Positions 46,301 through 53,116 of a stretch of DNA of 53,116 nt are shown here, piece after piece (position 1 is the stretch's first letter; the number at the start of each line of letters is the position of its first letter). The position numbers and the translations under genes were made by a program. Under the pieces are notes generated by a model. The model searched no databases. It was not told the DNA's origin and saw only the letters and a list, made by a program, of their open reading frames with translations. Origin of the DNA: Acetobacter pasteurianus subsp. pasteurianus LMG 1262 = NBRC 106471 (lineage in GTDB: Bacteria > Pseudomonadota > Alphaproteobacteria > Acetobacterales > Acetobacteraceae); the NCBI RefSeq assembly GCF_000285275.1, contig NZ_CADO01000014.1:1-53116 (forward strand), read 5' to 3'.

Positions 46301-46326
46301 AAAAAACCGCCGAAAGGCGGTTTTTT
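46301..46326. terminator. Two-way intrinsic terminator
   Basis: AAAAAACCGCC, loop GAAA, GGCGGTTTTTT: an 11-pair stem with a stable tetraloop. It separates the acyltransferase gene from a convergent small gene. Confidence 0.92.
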
Positions 46327-46356
46327 CTTACCCAATCTTAAAATGCATCTGCTGTT

Positions 46357-46569
46357 TTAAACAGCTTCCGACATCTCATACGGAATGTTGGCTTTTGTCA
46401 GCTCTGCCAGAAAATCTCTATCCACGACAGCGTCCTTGTAGTTCTCATCTTCCACACATTCCCGCCAGGAAAGTTCTGAGGCGGAAGGCTTGCTGGCTTT
46501 CCATGTCTGGTGCAGGGCTGAGGCCTTGGAAACAAACTCTTTTAGAACAGAAATGGTCACTGTGCTCAT
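46357..46569 (-). CDS. Small hypothetical protein, 70 residues
   Basis: A soluble protein with a predicted helix at the start (VLKEFVSKASALHQTWKA) and an acidic middle. There is no signal or membrane segment. It is convergent with the acyltransferase gene and sits beside a decayed glycosyltransferase. No family is recognised; coding status is likely from length and placement, not proven. Confidence 0.5.
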   Translation of the reverse strand: MSTVTISVLKEFVSKASALHQTWKASKPSASELSWRECVEDENYKDAVVDRDFLAELTKANIPYEMSEAV

Positions 46570-46710
46570 AGGGCAAACTTTCTCTTTAATCTTGGCAATT
46601 GCCTATATGTGGCCTTCGCAGATGTGCGGTGCAAGGTAGCAATCCACACTTTCCACAAGGTTGTACACAGGCAAGCTCCCCTACACACTCAGCATGGAAA
46701 GAGGCATAAT

Positions 46711-47357
46711 TTATGCCCGACGATGCGGCGGTCTGGCTTTACGCCAGTTTCCTTCAGAAAAGGCTTTATAGGCCAGTTCATCATGCCCATAACTGGCGAC
46801 TGCACGGCTATGATGCCCAAGCAAAACCCCATCACCACAGGCATGGTCCGCCCACTCTGGCGTGACATCATAAAGATACTTTATCGCCCCAATAGTCGTT
46901 GTACCCGGTCCGGTATTCACCCAGATATTCTCAAAACTGTTTGGGTTGTTTTTATAACGGGTGAGAGACTCACAAAGTGCATGACCAGTTATGTGCGTAA
47001 GTGGCGCATGCATGAAAATATCAACATAAATGCCACCATATCTTGCCCAAAATGGGTACGCAGAAATGCACGAGCTGATTCATCATGCGTAAGAACCAGC
47101 TCAAAACTAGGATTGTTATTTTTTACTTTTTCAATAGAGCGGGCCACATCATCTGGCAGTGTTTCACTATGCCAGTATTGAGAAATTCTTTTGGGAATGT
47201 TTGGCGGCAGAATGCTTTGGCTTGGAGGATCAAGATCCGCCTGAGCCAGTGTTGGAAGCCAATCGCTTTCTACCCCTTCATGCAAACAACGGAAAAAATC
47301 CATTTTAACATGTGGCGGATTAGGACGCTTGGATTGCGTGCTCATACCTTTCATCAT
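46711..47357 (-). pseudogene. Decayed glycosyltransferase (DXD / capsular-type)
   Basis: Two overlapping minus-strand frames carry pieces of one enzyme. The upstream frame (47357 to 46989) has IPKRISQYWHSETLPDD and ends abnormally just after HFGQD. In the next frame, 47037-47017 encodes GGIYVDI, the remnant of the DXD region, leading into HAPLTHITGHALCESLTRY and NTGPGTTTIGAI. The acceptor-side segment normally found before GGIY, and some sequence after the DXD, are missing. Deletion plus frame change makes the gene non-functional. The start is uncertain (47345-47435). Confidence 0.75.
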
Positions 47358-47561
47358 AAATATTATTTTGCTTTCTATAGAATAACAAAATACCGTTCTT
47401 AAAGTAAAGATATGAACACAAAAGCAGCTTTTCATGGCAAATGTTCATGTGCCATATAGGATATTCCAAGAACGATGTTGGAGGAAATACCAAAATCTTC
47501 CAATGCAGGCATATTGATAAATTCATATTATTGTCAGTCATATCCAACCCCAAGGGATCTT

Positions 47562-48287
47562 ATGGACAGTCTGAAAAAATTTAAACGATCTTTAAAAGAT
47601 CAGCTCTCTTTACTCGGATATTACCGGCAACTAAAATATATTGTGCGGAATACCCAAGGGCTTGAAGTGGTTTCTATGGGAGATCATTGCCTAACAGCTT
47701 CAGTCATTAAAAATCTTGGCCTTAAACAAAAATCCTACCCGTTTGATTGGATATTTAGTGATATCCGCATGGTAAATCATTGTATTCAGGACGAATTTTC
47801 AACATTTCTGGATAAATCACAGCATATAAAAATTGCTGATAGCGATAAGCTCTCACCAGATGCAAATTTTTGTGATCACAGATATTATAAAGAACACTAC
47901 GGTGTTCTGTTCACATTTAATCACTATGATATATCTGTTGATGACGTTTACAAATATTATAAACGCTGTGTTGAGAGATTTGTAGATCTACTCAATTCAG
48001 ATAAAAAAGTTATCTTTGTATGTATTTCCCAAAAGATTTGTCAGAATGACTTTTATGAACTTTCAAAAACCTTATCACTTTACAACAATAAATATCTCCT
48101 CGCCCTGAACTTTATCCAGCGTGAGGATGGTCTTTACACATGCAATATCAGCGCAGAAACAGAAAATGCTCTTTTATATTCCATTTCACGCAAAGAAAGT
48201 ATTGATGGCACGGATTTTCAAACAACACAGGATTTTATCAGCTTCATGACAGTTTTTTGTTCATTCCTTGCCACCCAAAAAGGATAA
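47562..48287 (+). CDS. DUF1796 (putative papain-like cysteine peptidase) protein
   Basis: The 241-residue protein shows the DUF1796 pattern: VVSMGDHCLTASVIKNLGL with C43, then YPFDWIFSD, and a C-terminal beta/alpha region. Relatives often occur in surface-polysaccharide loci; catalytic activity is predicted only. AAGGGA lies seven bases before ATG 47562; an earlier in-frame ATG is less supported. The gene is clearly AT-rich against the chromosome, and it diverges from the decayed glycosyltransferase. Confidence 0.8.
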   Translation: MDSLKKFKRSLKDQLSLLGYYRQLKYIVRNTQGLEVVSMGDHCLTASVIKNLGLKQKSYPFDWIFSDIRMVNHCIQDEFSTFLDKSQHIKIADSDKLSPDANFCDHRYYKEHYGVLFTFNHYDISVDDVYKYYKRCVERFVDLLNSDKKVIFVCISQKICQNDFYELSKTLSLYNNKYLLALNFIQREDGLYTCNISAETENALLYSISRKESIDGTDFQTTQDFISFMTVFCSFLATQKG

Positions 48288-48375
48288 CAAAAACAAAGCC
48301 ATCAAATTTTTGCCGTATATCCGTGGCATACAACCAGAAGCCAAGAGCCTGTCCGCTACCTATGGCGGCTCTTGG

Positions 48376-48498
48376 TCAATATCCACGCCAAAACCCAGAC
48401 CGCATTACCAGCAGCCGCCAGCCCATAACCAAGATAATGGTGGCAAGGAAAACTCCCACGCCACCAACAATCATGCCGCACTCAAAATCGGGTATCAT
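48376..48498 (-). CDS. 40-residue membrane protein at the end of the phage lysis cassette
   Basis: This short gene starts with ATG at 48498, overlapping the preceding stop codon as ATGA. It encodes a protein with one strong membrane helix (IVGGVGVFLATIILVMGW) and a basic C-terminus (RLLVMRSGFWRGY). Its position, coupling and topology fit a small holin or spanin-related protein, though no homolog is recognised. Confidence 0.6.
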   Translation of the reverse strand: MIPDFECGMIVGGVGVFLATIILVMGWRLLVMRSGFWRGY

Positions 48499-48695
48499 GC
48501 AGACTGAATAGCCATGTTGTCAGCCTTACATTTGGCAAAGATGGCTTCAATATCCGCCACGCTCGGCCCGGTTTTGCTCTTGGACTGCTCAATGGCCTGC
48601 TTCACCGTTTCATAAACTTCCGGCCCATATTTCTCGGCCAGACCTGCAACGGTGGTTACAACGCCAAGGATGGCGCTGATTTCTGCTGCATTCAT
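48495..48695 (-). CDS. Small phage-cassette protein, 66 residues
   Basis: From ATG 48695, one base after the lipoprotein gene, it has an N-terminal apolar stretch (AEISAILGVVTTVAGLAEKYG) and a charged helical remainder (VYETVKQAIEQSKSK). GGAAG precedes it. The function is unknown. A longer version starting at 48728 would overlap the lipoprotein gene. Confidence 0.65.
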   Translation of the reverse strand: MNAAEISAILGVVTTVAGLAEKYGPEVYETVKQAIEQSKSKTGPSVADIEAIFAKCKADNMAIQSA

Positions 48696-48696
48696 G

Positions 48697-49077
48697 TTAC
48701 TTGCTTCCGCCAATAGTTGCACAGGCATCTGGCGTGGTGTCGGTTTTCAGGCCTGCCCAGCAGGTTTCAAAAGATGCGAAGTCTGCTTGCAATGCGCTCA
48801 CGGCTGTTTGCGTAATGCTTATTCCGGCCTCAATGGAGGTTTCCAGAGACGAGATTTCGTTAAACAAGGTCTGGCTGGCACGTTTGGCAATATCTTTTTG
48901 CATATCAGTCAGAGCCACACCCGGTACCTTGCCTGCCATCACATCCGGCATCGGGTTGGCCAGCACATGATAAGCACTGTCCACATCGTAAACAGCCTGG
49001 TGTAGTTTCCCCTGCGCCGTATTGGCACAAGCTGCCAAAAGCGGTAAAAACCCCAGCGCAAAAATACTTTTCTTCAT
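48697..49077 (-). CDS. Phage-associated lipoprotein
   Basis: The 126-residue protein has a lipoprotein signal with lipobox LLAAC (Cys17). The mature part is mostly helical with a late cysteine pair (FETCWAGL ... DACATIG). Its start overlaps the holin-like gene (ATGA). In a lysis cassette a lipoprotein may act like an outer spanin, but it is longer than typical Rz1 proteins and not proline-rich. Confidence 0.7.
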   Translation of the reverse strand: MKKSIFALGFLPLLAACANTAQGKLHQAVYDVDSAYHVLANPMPDVMAGKVPGVALTDMQKDIAKRASQTLFNEISSLETSIEAGISITQTAVSALQADFASFETCWAGLKTDTTPDACATIGGSK

Positions 49078-49442
49078 TTCGTATTGTCTTTCGAAATGGT
49101 CACAATAGATCCGCTCCCTCCCTTGGGAAGATCAGATTTAGAAGAAACTGCACCGTGCAAAATAAGCGCAGCATTGGCAGCCTGCTTCCAGTTGAGGGCC
49201 AAAAAATTGATAATCCGGTAAAGCAGCCAAAGCTTGCCGGACTGATTGGCCGGAAGCGGGATCTGGGTTGCGGCCGCACCTGCTGCTGCAAACACAACAC
49301 AGACATAAAGCACCCATGTTGCTTCTGGCTGCGGCAGGGCTGCCGCCATAGCGGGCAAAGACAGGCCAGCCGTAATGGCCTTGGCTGTCTGAGCCAGAGC
49401 AGTGGCGCGTTTAGGTTCTACTGGAGCAGGTGCGTCAGTCAT
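49074..49442 (-). CDS. Holin-like membrane protein
   Basis: The 122-residue protein has one or two hydrophobic segments (about residues 20-36 and 40-62, WVLYVCVVFAAAGAAATQIPL), followed by KLWLLYRIINFLALNWKQAANA. Position between the hydrolase and lipoprotein genes makes a holin role plausible. It overlaps its neighbours by four bases on both sides. Confidence 0.6.
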   Translation of the reverse strand: MTDAPAPVEPKRATALAQTAKAITAGLSLPAMAAALPQPEATWVLYVCVVFAAAGAAATQIPLPANQSGKLWLLYRIINFLALNWKQAANAALILHGAVSSKSDLPKGGSGSIVTISKDNTK

Positions 49443-49567
49443 GCGCCATATCCCTGCGCAGGCTGACAGGCAGAATGTTCACATCTACTCGGGCTACTAT
49501 GAAAGAGATGCGAGTCCGATTCATCTTTTATATTACGTGCAATTTCTTTAATTTTTTCTTTTACCAT
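49439..49567 (-). CDS. 42-residue coupled protein in the lysis cassette
   Basis: ATG 49567 shares a base with the hydrolase stop codon (TGATG) and has GGAG seven bases upstream; the end overlaps the holin-like gene. The protein is soluble and charged (MVKEKIKEIARNIKDESDSH) with a Ser/Cys/His-rich tail. Coupling and the good ribosome site argue for a real gene. The function is unknown. Confidence 0.6.
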   Translation of the reverse strand: MVKEKIKEIARNIKDESDSHLFHSSPSRCEHSACQPAQGYGA

Positions 49568-49998
49568 CAGCCATCTCCAAAAGGCCCCACGCGGTAAAAC
49601 GCATGATGACCAATCGTGCAGCAATAGAATTCTGGATCAGCCCAATCAGGGCGTAAGGAGCGCGTGTCATAGTAATGATCCGCCCCTTTCGTCATGTCAG
49701 TGAGATGGCCGCCTACAAGTGCCTGCGCCAAGGCGAGTGCTTCACGAAACTGCACGTCCATGTCAGTGACGGTCAGAAGCTTGGGAAGGTTCACATCGGC
49801 TGCATTCCAGCAGGAAAACTGCCACGGATGCAGGAACACACTGCACAGATCATGCCCCCACCATGCAGGGCGGCTAGCACGGTTACGGCCAACACACAGC
49901 ACTGCGGCCATGCTGTTATTGCCTTCGCCCCTTGCCTCACCCCATGCCGTACGCGCACCTACCTGAACGGGATCGGACATCCACGATGCGGGAATCAT
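49567..49998 (-). CDS. SleB-like cell-wall hydrolase, probable endolysin
   Basis: The 143-residue protein matches the hydrolase-2 (SleB) type: RTAWGEARGEGNNSMAAV with the likely catalytic Glu21, WWGHDLCSVFLHPWQFSCW, and GADHYYDTRSLRPDWA. No signal peptide is seen, so it would need the holin-like protein to reach the wall. It overlaps the coiled-coil gene upstream by four bases. Confidence 0.85.
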   Translation of the reverse strand: MIPASWMSDPVQVGARTAWGEARGEGNNSMAAVLCVGRNRASRPAWWGHDLCSVFLHPWQFSCWNAADVNLPKLLTVTDMDVQFREALALAQALVGGHLTDMTKGADHYYDTRSLRPDWADPEFYCCTIGHHAFYRVGPFGDG

Positions 49999-50501
49999 AC
50001 TGCCTCCATTTCACGCGGGGGCAGAATGAACTGTGTTTCCTGTGGCTGAGGTACGGGCTGCATCTGCGCGTCCCACGGTTCGCGCAGATGCAACCATTTC
50101 ACCCAGATCGTGCTGGCCACTTCCTGATCAGACAGAAGTGTAGAGCCGATCGCCGCGCCAAGCGTGCAGAAAATACCCACAATAACCGCCAGTTTTTTCC
50201 AACGCCGCAAACTGTCCTCGGCTAGCCTGTTTCGCTCTTCCTGCGCACCGGTATGCGCGGCCAACTGGCGCGTGAAATCGGAAAGCTGAATACCAATCCG
50301 GTCCATGCCAGCATTGGTGGCCTGCTGCCGTGCGTTCCCTTCTGCCCGTACCGCAGCAATATCCCGGCTGATGCTGTCCAGTTTGCCGTCTGTTACGTCC
50401 TGCCGCCTTTCTACAGCAGCAAGACGCTCTTCGTGATCGTCCAGACGTGCGTGGACGCCATCAGCCACGCAGGGGGTGCCCGCGCTCTGTTCATCTGTCA
50501 T
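49995..50501 (-). CDS. Phage protein with coiled coil and membrane helix
   Basis: From ATG 50501 the protein has 168 residues: a long charged coiled coil (about residues 15-100, RLDDHEERLAAVERRQDVTD), then a membrane helix (about 104-123, LAVIVGIFCTLGAAIGSTLL) and a hydrophilic tail. The layout resembles XhlA-type proteins that help phage lysis. It overlaps the hydrolase gene by four bases. Confidence 0.65.
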   Translation of the reverse strand: MTDEQSAGTPCVADGVHARLDDHEERLAAVERRQDVTDGKLDSISRDIAAVRAEGNARQQATNAGMDRIGIQLSDFTRQLAAHTGAQEERNRLAEDSLRRWKKLAVIVGIFCTLGAAIGSTLLSDQEVASTIWVKWLHLREPWDAQMQPVPQPQETQFILPPREMEAV

Positions 50502-50549
50502 TCTTTTGCCTGAAAAAACGGGTTGCCCGGTTAAAGGCAACCCAAGCGG

Positions 50550-51938
50550 TTACGCGCCGCTATAGCCCCACTGCGCATCAATCCACGCAATACGGGTTTC
50601 TGCATAGTTCATGATGTAGCTTACAGACTCTTTTTCAAGATTTTGGGCCACGTTAATGGAACCTGTGGGGCCTGTTAGCAGCCAATTCGCCAAGTCCTGC
50701 GCCATCATTGTGGGGTCAATAAACCCGACATATTCAGCAATCCACCGTTTAATGCTGGCTGCATCAATGATCCCGGCATCCCGCAGTTCGGCCCATCGTG
50801 CCCGCAGTTCAGGACGGAAAACGGAGTGCATCAGTTTGAAAAAGCCGGGGTTCTGGAAGCCGTAATTATTAGGGTTTTCCATAACCCAACCGATTTGATC
50901 GGCGTCTGATTGGGCACCCCCCACATTGATAATGAGGCCCCACGTTTCATCGCAATCGTAAAGCCACATATGCCAAATACCCGATGTGGCACTAGCGTTC
51001 CAACTGCCTAGTTCAAAATTGTTCTGCATGCTGTCAAATGAACCAGCCAGTTCACAGATCAGCACGTAATCAAGAAACGATTTGAGATCAATGTATTGCC
51101 AATACGTTGCACGGGCATCAACGGTACCAGCAACACAATCGCCAAACCACTTCACAATCCGCGTGCATGCGGCGTTGATATCTGGGGCTGTTGTGGAAAT
51201 ATCGTCCTGATCGTCATAACCAGAAATAGCGGGAGACTGGACTGTCCATTCGGTAGAGTTAAATGTGCCTTTCCAAATATTCCCGGCATGTTGGGGCTGG
51301 ATCAATACGTGCTGGTTATTGTCCTCATCCATCAGGTAATCGGGCAAATCAGCCGGGGAGCGCAGGACATACAGGCCAAGGAATACGCCATTCTGCCAGA
51401 GTTCCGCAGGGAAGCCAGCCGTTGTAAACAGTGCTGATGTATGTGTCCCCAGATCAGTGCTATCGAAATATTGATAGGCAGATAAAGGAGCCATAACCCC
51501 ATCGGGGTTTTTACGCATATCGCGCCAGATCGCTGTTGTGAGACTGTCCAGAACAAGCGTGCGGTCCGTGCCATACCCTTTTAATGTCACGCTGGTCATG
51601 GGGAACCAGTCACCGATACGCAGAGCCAGTTTATTCCCTGTGTCTGCGTTTTTTAGTTTCAGCTTCCAGTTCTGTTTAAGCGCAGCCTGAGAGGACTGGC
51701 CTTGTGTCTGCCACGTTCCGGACGCGGAAAAGAGCGGGGTTTTCCCCTCAAAAAACGTCACCGACATACTTGGGGTCGTGCTGGTTGTGGGTAGATCCCC
51801 CTCAATCAGAATACGCCACGGGGCAGCCGGGTTGGGAACGGAGATATAGTCCCACTGTGCAGAGGTATTATTTGCACCAATCTGGACAAGGGTTCCATTA
51901 TTTACAAACCCTGTTGTGGGTTGTGCTACTTTAGCCAA
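50550..51938 (-). CDS. CotH-like kinase encoded in the phage tail locus
   Basis: The 462-residue protein has a CotH kinase core: NWKLKLKN (Lys92, Lys94), FLDYVLICELAGSFDSMQNN (289-307, with the paired asparagines) and WLYDCDETWG with Asp328 and Asp330 as metal ligands. CotH proteins are atypical protein kinases known from spore coats, fungi and some other bacteria. No signal peptide is present. The N-terminal 60 residues look like a beta-rich adaptor. It overlaps the gene before by eight bases. Confidence 0.8.
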   Translation of the reverse strand: MAKVAQPTTGFVNNGTLVQIGANNTSAQWDYISVPNPAAPWRILIEGDLPTTSTTPSMSVTFFEGKTPLFSASGTWQTQGQSSQAALKQNWKLKLKNADTGNKLALRIGDWFPMTSVTLKGYGTDRTLVLDSLTTAIWRDMRKNPDGVMAPLSAYQYFDSTDLGTHTSALFTTAGFPAELWQNGVFLGLYVLRSPADLPDYLMDEDNNQHVLIQPQHAGNIWKGTFNSTEWTVQSPAISGYDDQDDISTTAPDINAACTRIVKWFGDCVAGTVDARATYWQYIDLKSFLDYVLICELAGSFDSMQNNFELGSWNASATSGIWHMWLYDCDETWGLIINVGGAQSDADQIGWVMENPNNYGFQNPGFFKLMHSVFRPELRARWAELRDAGIIDAASIKRWIAEYVGFIDPTMMAQDLANWLLTGPTGSINVAQNLEKESVSYIMNYAETRIAWIDAQWGYSGA

Positions 51939-52341
51939 AGATCAGCCTCCCGTAGTAACGGGATGCGCCATCCCACATGATTTCCACACAGCAAACGGCC
52001 CCGATGCGGCTGTCCACAAAAGGAGCGCCTGAGGGCCAGATTACGTTATCAGGCCATGTTATTTCACAATTCCCGCCAAACGGCTGCTGGATGAGAATAC
52101 GCATGGTCTGCAATTCGCCGACATTGCCGCCAGATACAGAAAGAGCGCAGTCCTGATCGGGAAGAATGCGGTATCCAATGTTGCCACGTTTTGCGAATGG
52201 CAGATCACAAGAAGCGCCGGGGTTCAGCTTGGTCAAGATGGATGTGCCGCTTGTTACAGCGTCCACAATCTGACCGCCGGAGAGAGTGTTTCCACCCGCT
52301 CCGGTTGCCACCCCTGCTGAAAAATCAAGCAGGGTTGTCAT
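51931..52341 (-). CDS. Phage tail-associated protein, 136 residues
   Basis: A beta-rich soluble protein (GVATGAGGNTLSGGQIVDAV, ITWPDNVIWPSGAPF, ASRYYGRLIFG). It starts on the last base of the tail-fibre stop codon (TAATG) and overlaps the CotH gene. It is probably a tail-fibre accessory or structural protein; no family is recognised. Confidence 0.65.
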   Translation of the reverse strand: MTTLLDFSAGVATGAGGNTLSGGQIVDAVTSGTSILTKLNPGASCDLPFAKRGNIGYRILPDQDCALSVSGGNVGELQTMRILIQQPFGGNCEITWPDNVIWPSGAPFVDSRIGAVCCVEIMWDGASRYYGRLIFG

Positions 52342-53116
52342 TAGGCGGCGCTCCCCGCGCTCTTGGCTTCAAGAGCTGCCACCCGATCTGTTAGCGCAGA
52401 CAGACTGCTGGAGACGCCTGCCAATACAGCAGGGAAGATTTCTTCATACCGCAGCATCTGGATATACTGCTGATTGCCAGAGGTATCGACCGTTGCCGTC
52501 TGCTTGAGCGTGCCGTCTTTGTTTTCTGTTACGGTGAACAGGGCAGTCTTTGTCCACATGCCAAAGCGTGCAGGGTCAAGGCCAGCCTTGGTGATAGCTG
52601 CTTCAATATCCTGCGCGAGATACCCCACATGGAAGCGCGCTTTGTCAGCACCTTTTTCAGCAATGCTGTCATTAAGCTGGTAAACTACTGGCTTCACCGT
52701 AGCTAATGCGGCGACCAACTTCTGCCCATCTGCATAGGAAGCATCGCCAAGATAACCTGCTACGGTTTTAAGATTGGCATCAGACGTTACCACGGCTGCG
52801 TTCTTGGAATACACAGTGTTTACAGGCTGTGCCGAAACGCCGATGTTCAAAGAACCAGATGAGCGACCTGTTAGAACGGTGCCATCAAGATACCGCCCGA
52901 AGGTTGCGCTACCATCGGGATTGCTCCAGTTCAGATAATCCTGAACAATCCCAACCGTCCCATTATAAACAACGCGAACTGAGCCACCTGTAACAATAGT
53001 ATTGGTGCCATAACCAAAATTCAGAACAGGGTTCTCGTTATTGGCCGCCGTGCAGGGAATAACGACGCGGAAATCTCACAGAAGGGTTGTACATCGGGTT
53101 AGATTATGAAAAAGTC
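52341..53116 (-). CDS. Tail fibre with S74-type self-cleaving chaperone domain (partial, probable frameshift)
   Basis: The C-terminal part is an intramolecular chaperone of the endosialidase type: the cleavage site Ser-Asp at nt 52784-52779 in TSDANLK, then HVGYLAQDIEAAI and LRYEEIFPAVLAG, and a final coiled coil (LSALTDRVAALEAK). The frame stays open upstream to 53075 (FDFR-like DFRVVIPCTAANNENP), where a TGA lies. Just beyond, another frame reads MYNPSV and would join if one base were removed, so a frameshift or an edge error is likely. The bulk of the fibre is outside the window. Confidence 0.75.

Noticed and set aside
48288..48498. Plus-strand frames of about 80 codons after the DUF1796 gene
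   Set aside because: Basic, low-complexity shadows of the coupled 40-residue minus-strand gene; no ribosome site.
1..53116. tRNA, rRNA or CRISPR elements
   Set aside because: No cloverleaf-like segment, rRNA signature or regularly spaced repeat was seen on reading; a covariance-model scan would be needed to exclude small RNAs of known families.

Overview
The window reads as chromosomal DNA of an acetic acid bacterium (Acetobacteraceae, most likely Acetobacter or a close relative). The main reasons are a complete hopanoid head-group set (hpnI, hpnJ, hpnK with hpnM), an OprB-type sugar porin, catabolic acetolactate genes with a divergent LysR regulator, a methylcitrate cluster with its short-chain fatty acyl regulator, and GC-rich alphaproteobacterial coding sequence. 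The assignment rests on gene content and protein resemblance only, since no search was run. I saw no tRNA, rRNA or CRISPR array.

Layout. 1-4.6 kb: hopanoid maturation and transport (tail of an unknown gene, hpnM, hpnI, hpnJ, hpnK). 4.6-8.9 kb: OprB porin, a small basic protein, dcd and murA, closed by a strong two-way terminator. 8.9-18.5 kb, mostly minus strand: a drug/metabolite transporter, lutABC for L-lactate oxidation behind a benzoylformate-decarboxylase-like ThDP enzyme, then alsS-alsD with a divergent alsR-like regulator. Together they suggest a route from lactate to pyruvate to acetolactate to acetoin. 18.5-26.3 kb: a rhodanese, then a tight housekeeping run on the minus strand (rplY, pth, ychF, proA, nadD, rsfS, rlmH), and a plus-strand threonine aldolase-like gene. 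26.4-34.5 kb: aspS, an EipB-like periplasmic protein, secreted hypotheticals, an M29 aminopeptidase, a DUF1643 protein and a lactate-type MFS carrier. 34.7-42 kb: acs/prpE-like, prpB, prpC and prpD in one operon, with the divergent scfR-type regulator.

42.0-48.3 kb is more accessory. It starts with an intergenic segment that carries a Fur-like box over a minus-strand promoter, followed by a strongly structured, terminator-ended stretch: a candidate iron-regulated small RNA. Next come yfdX, a DUF3147 membrane protein, a secreted nuclease and a small membrane protein bracketed by two identical 45-bp repeats containing DnaA boxes, and an AT-richer patch with an acyltransferase, a decayed glycosyltransferase and a DUF1796 protein.

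48.4-53.1 kb is the end of a prophage or phage-derived module on the minus strand: a tail fibre with a self-cleaving S74-type chaperone, a small tail-associated protein, a CotH-like kinase, then a lysis-type cassette of overlapping small genes (coiled-coil/membrane protein, SleB-like hydrolase, holin-like protein, lipoprotein and three very small proteins). The module runs off the right edge, where a probable frameshift lies.
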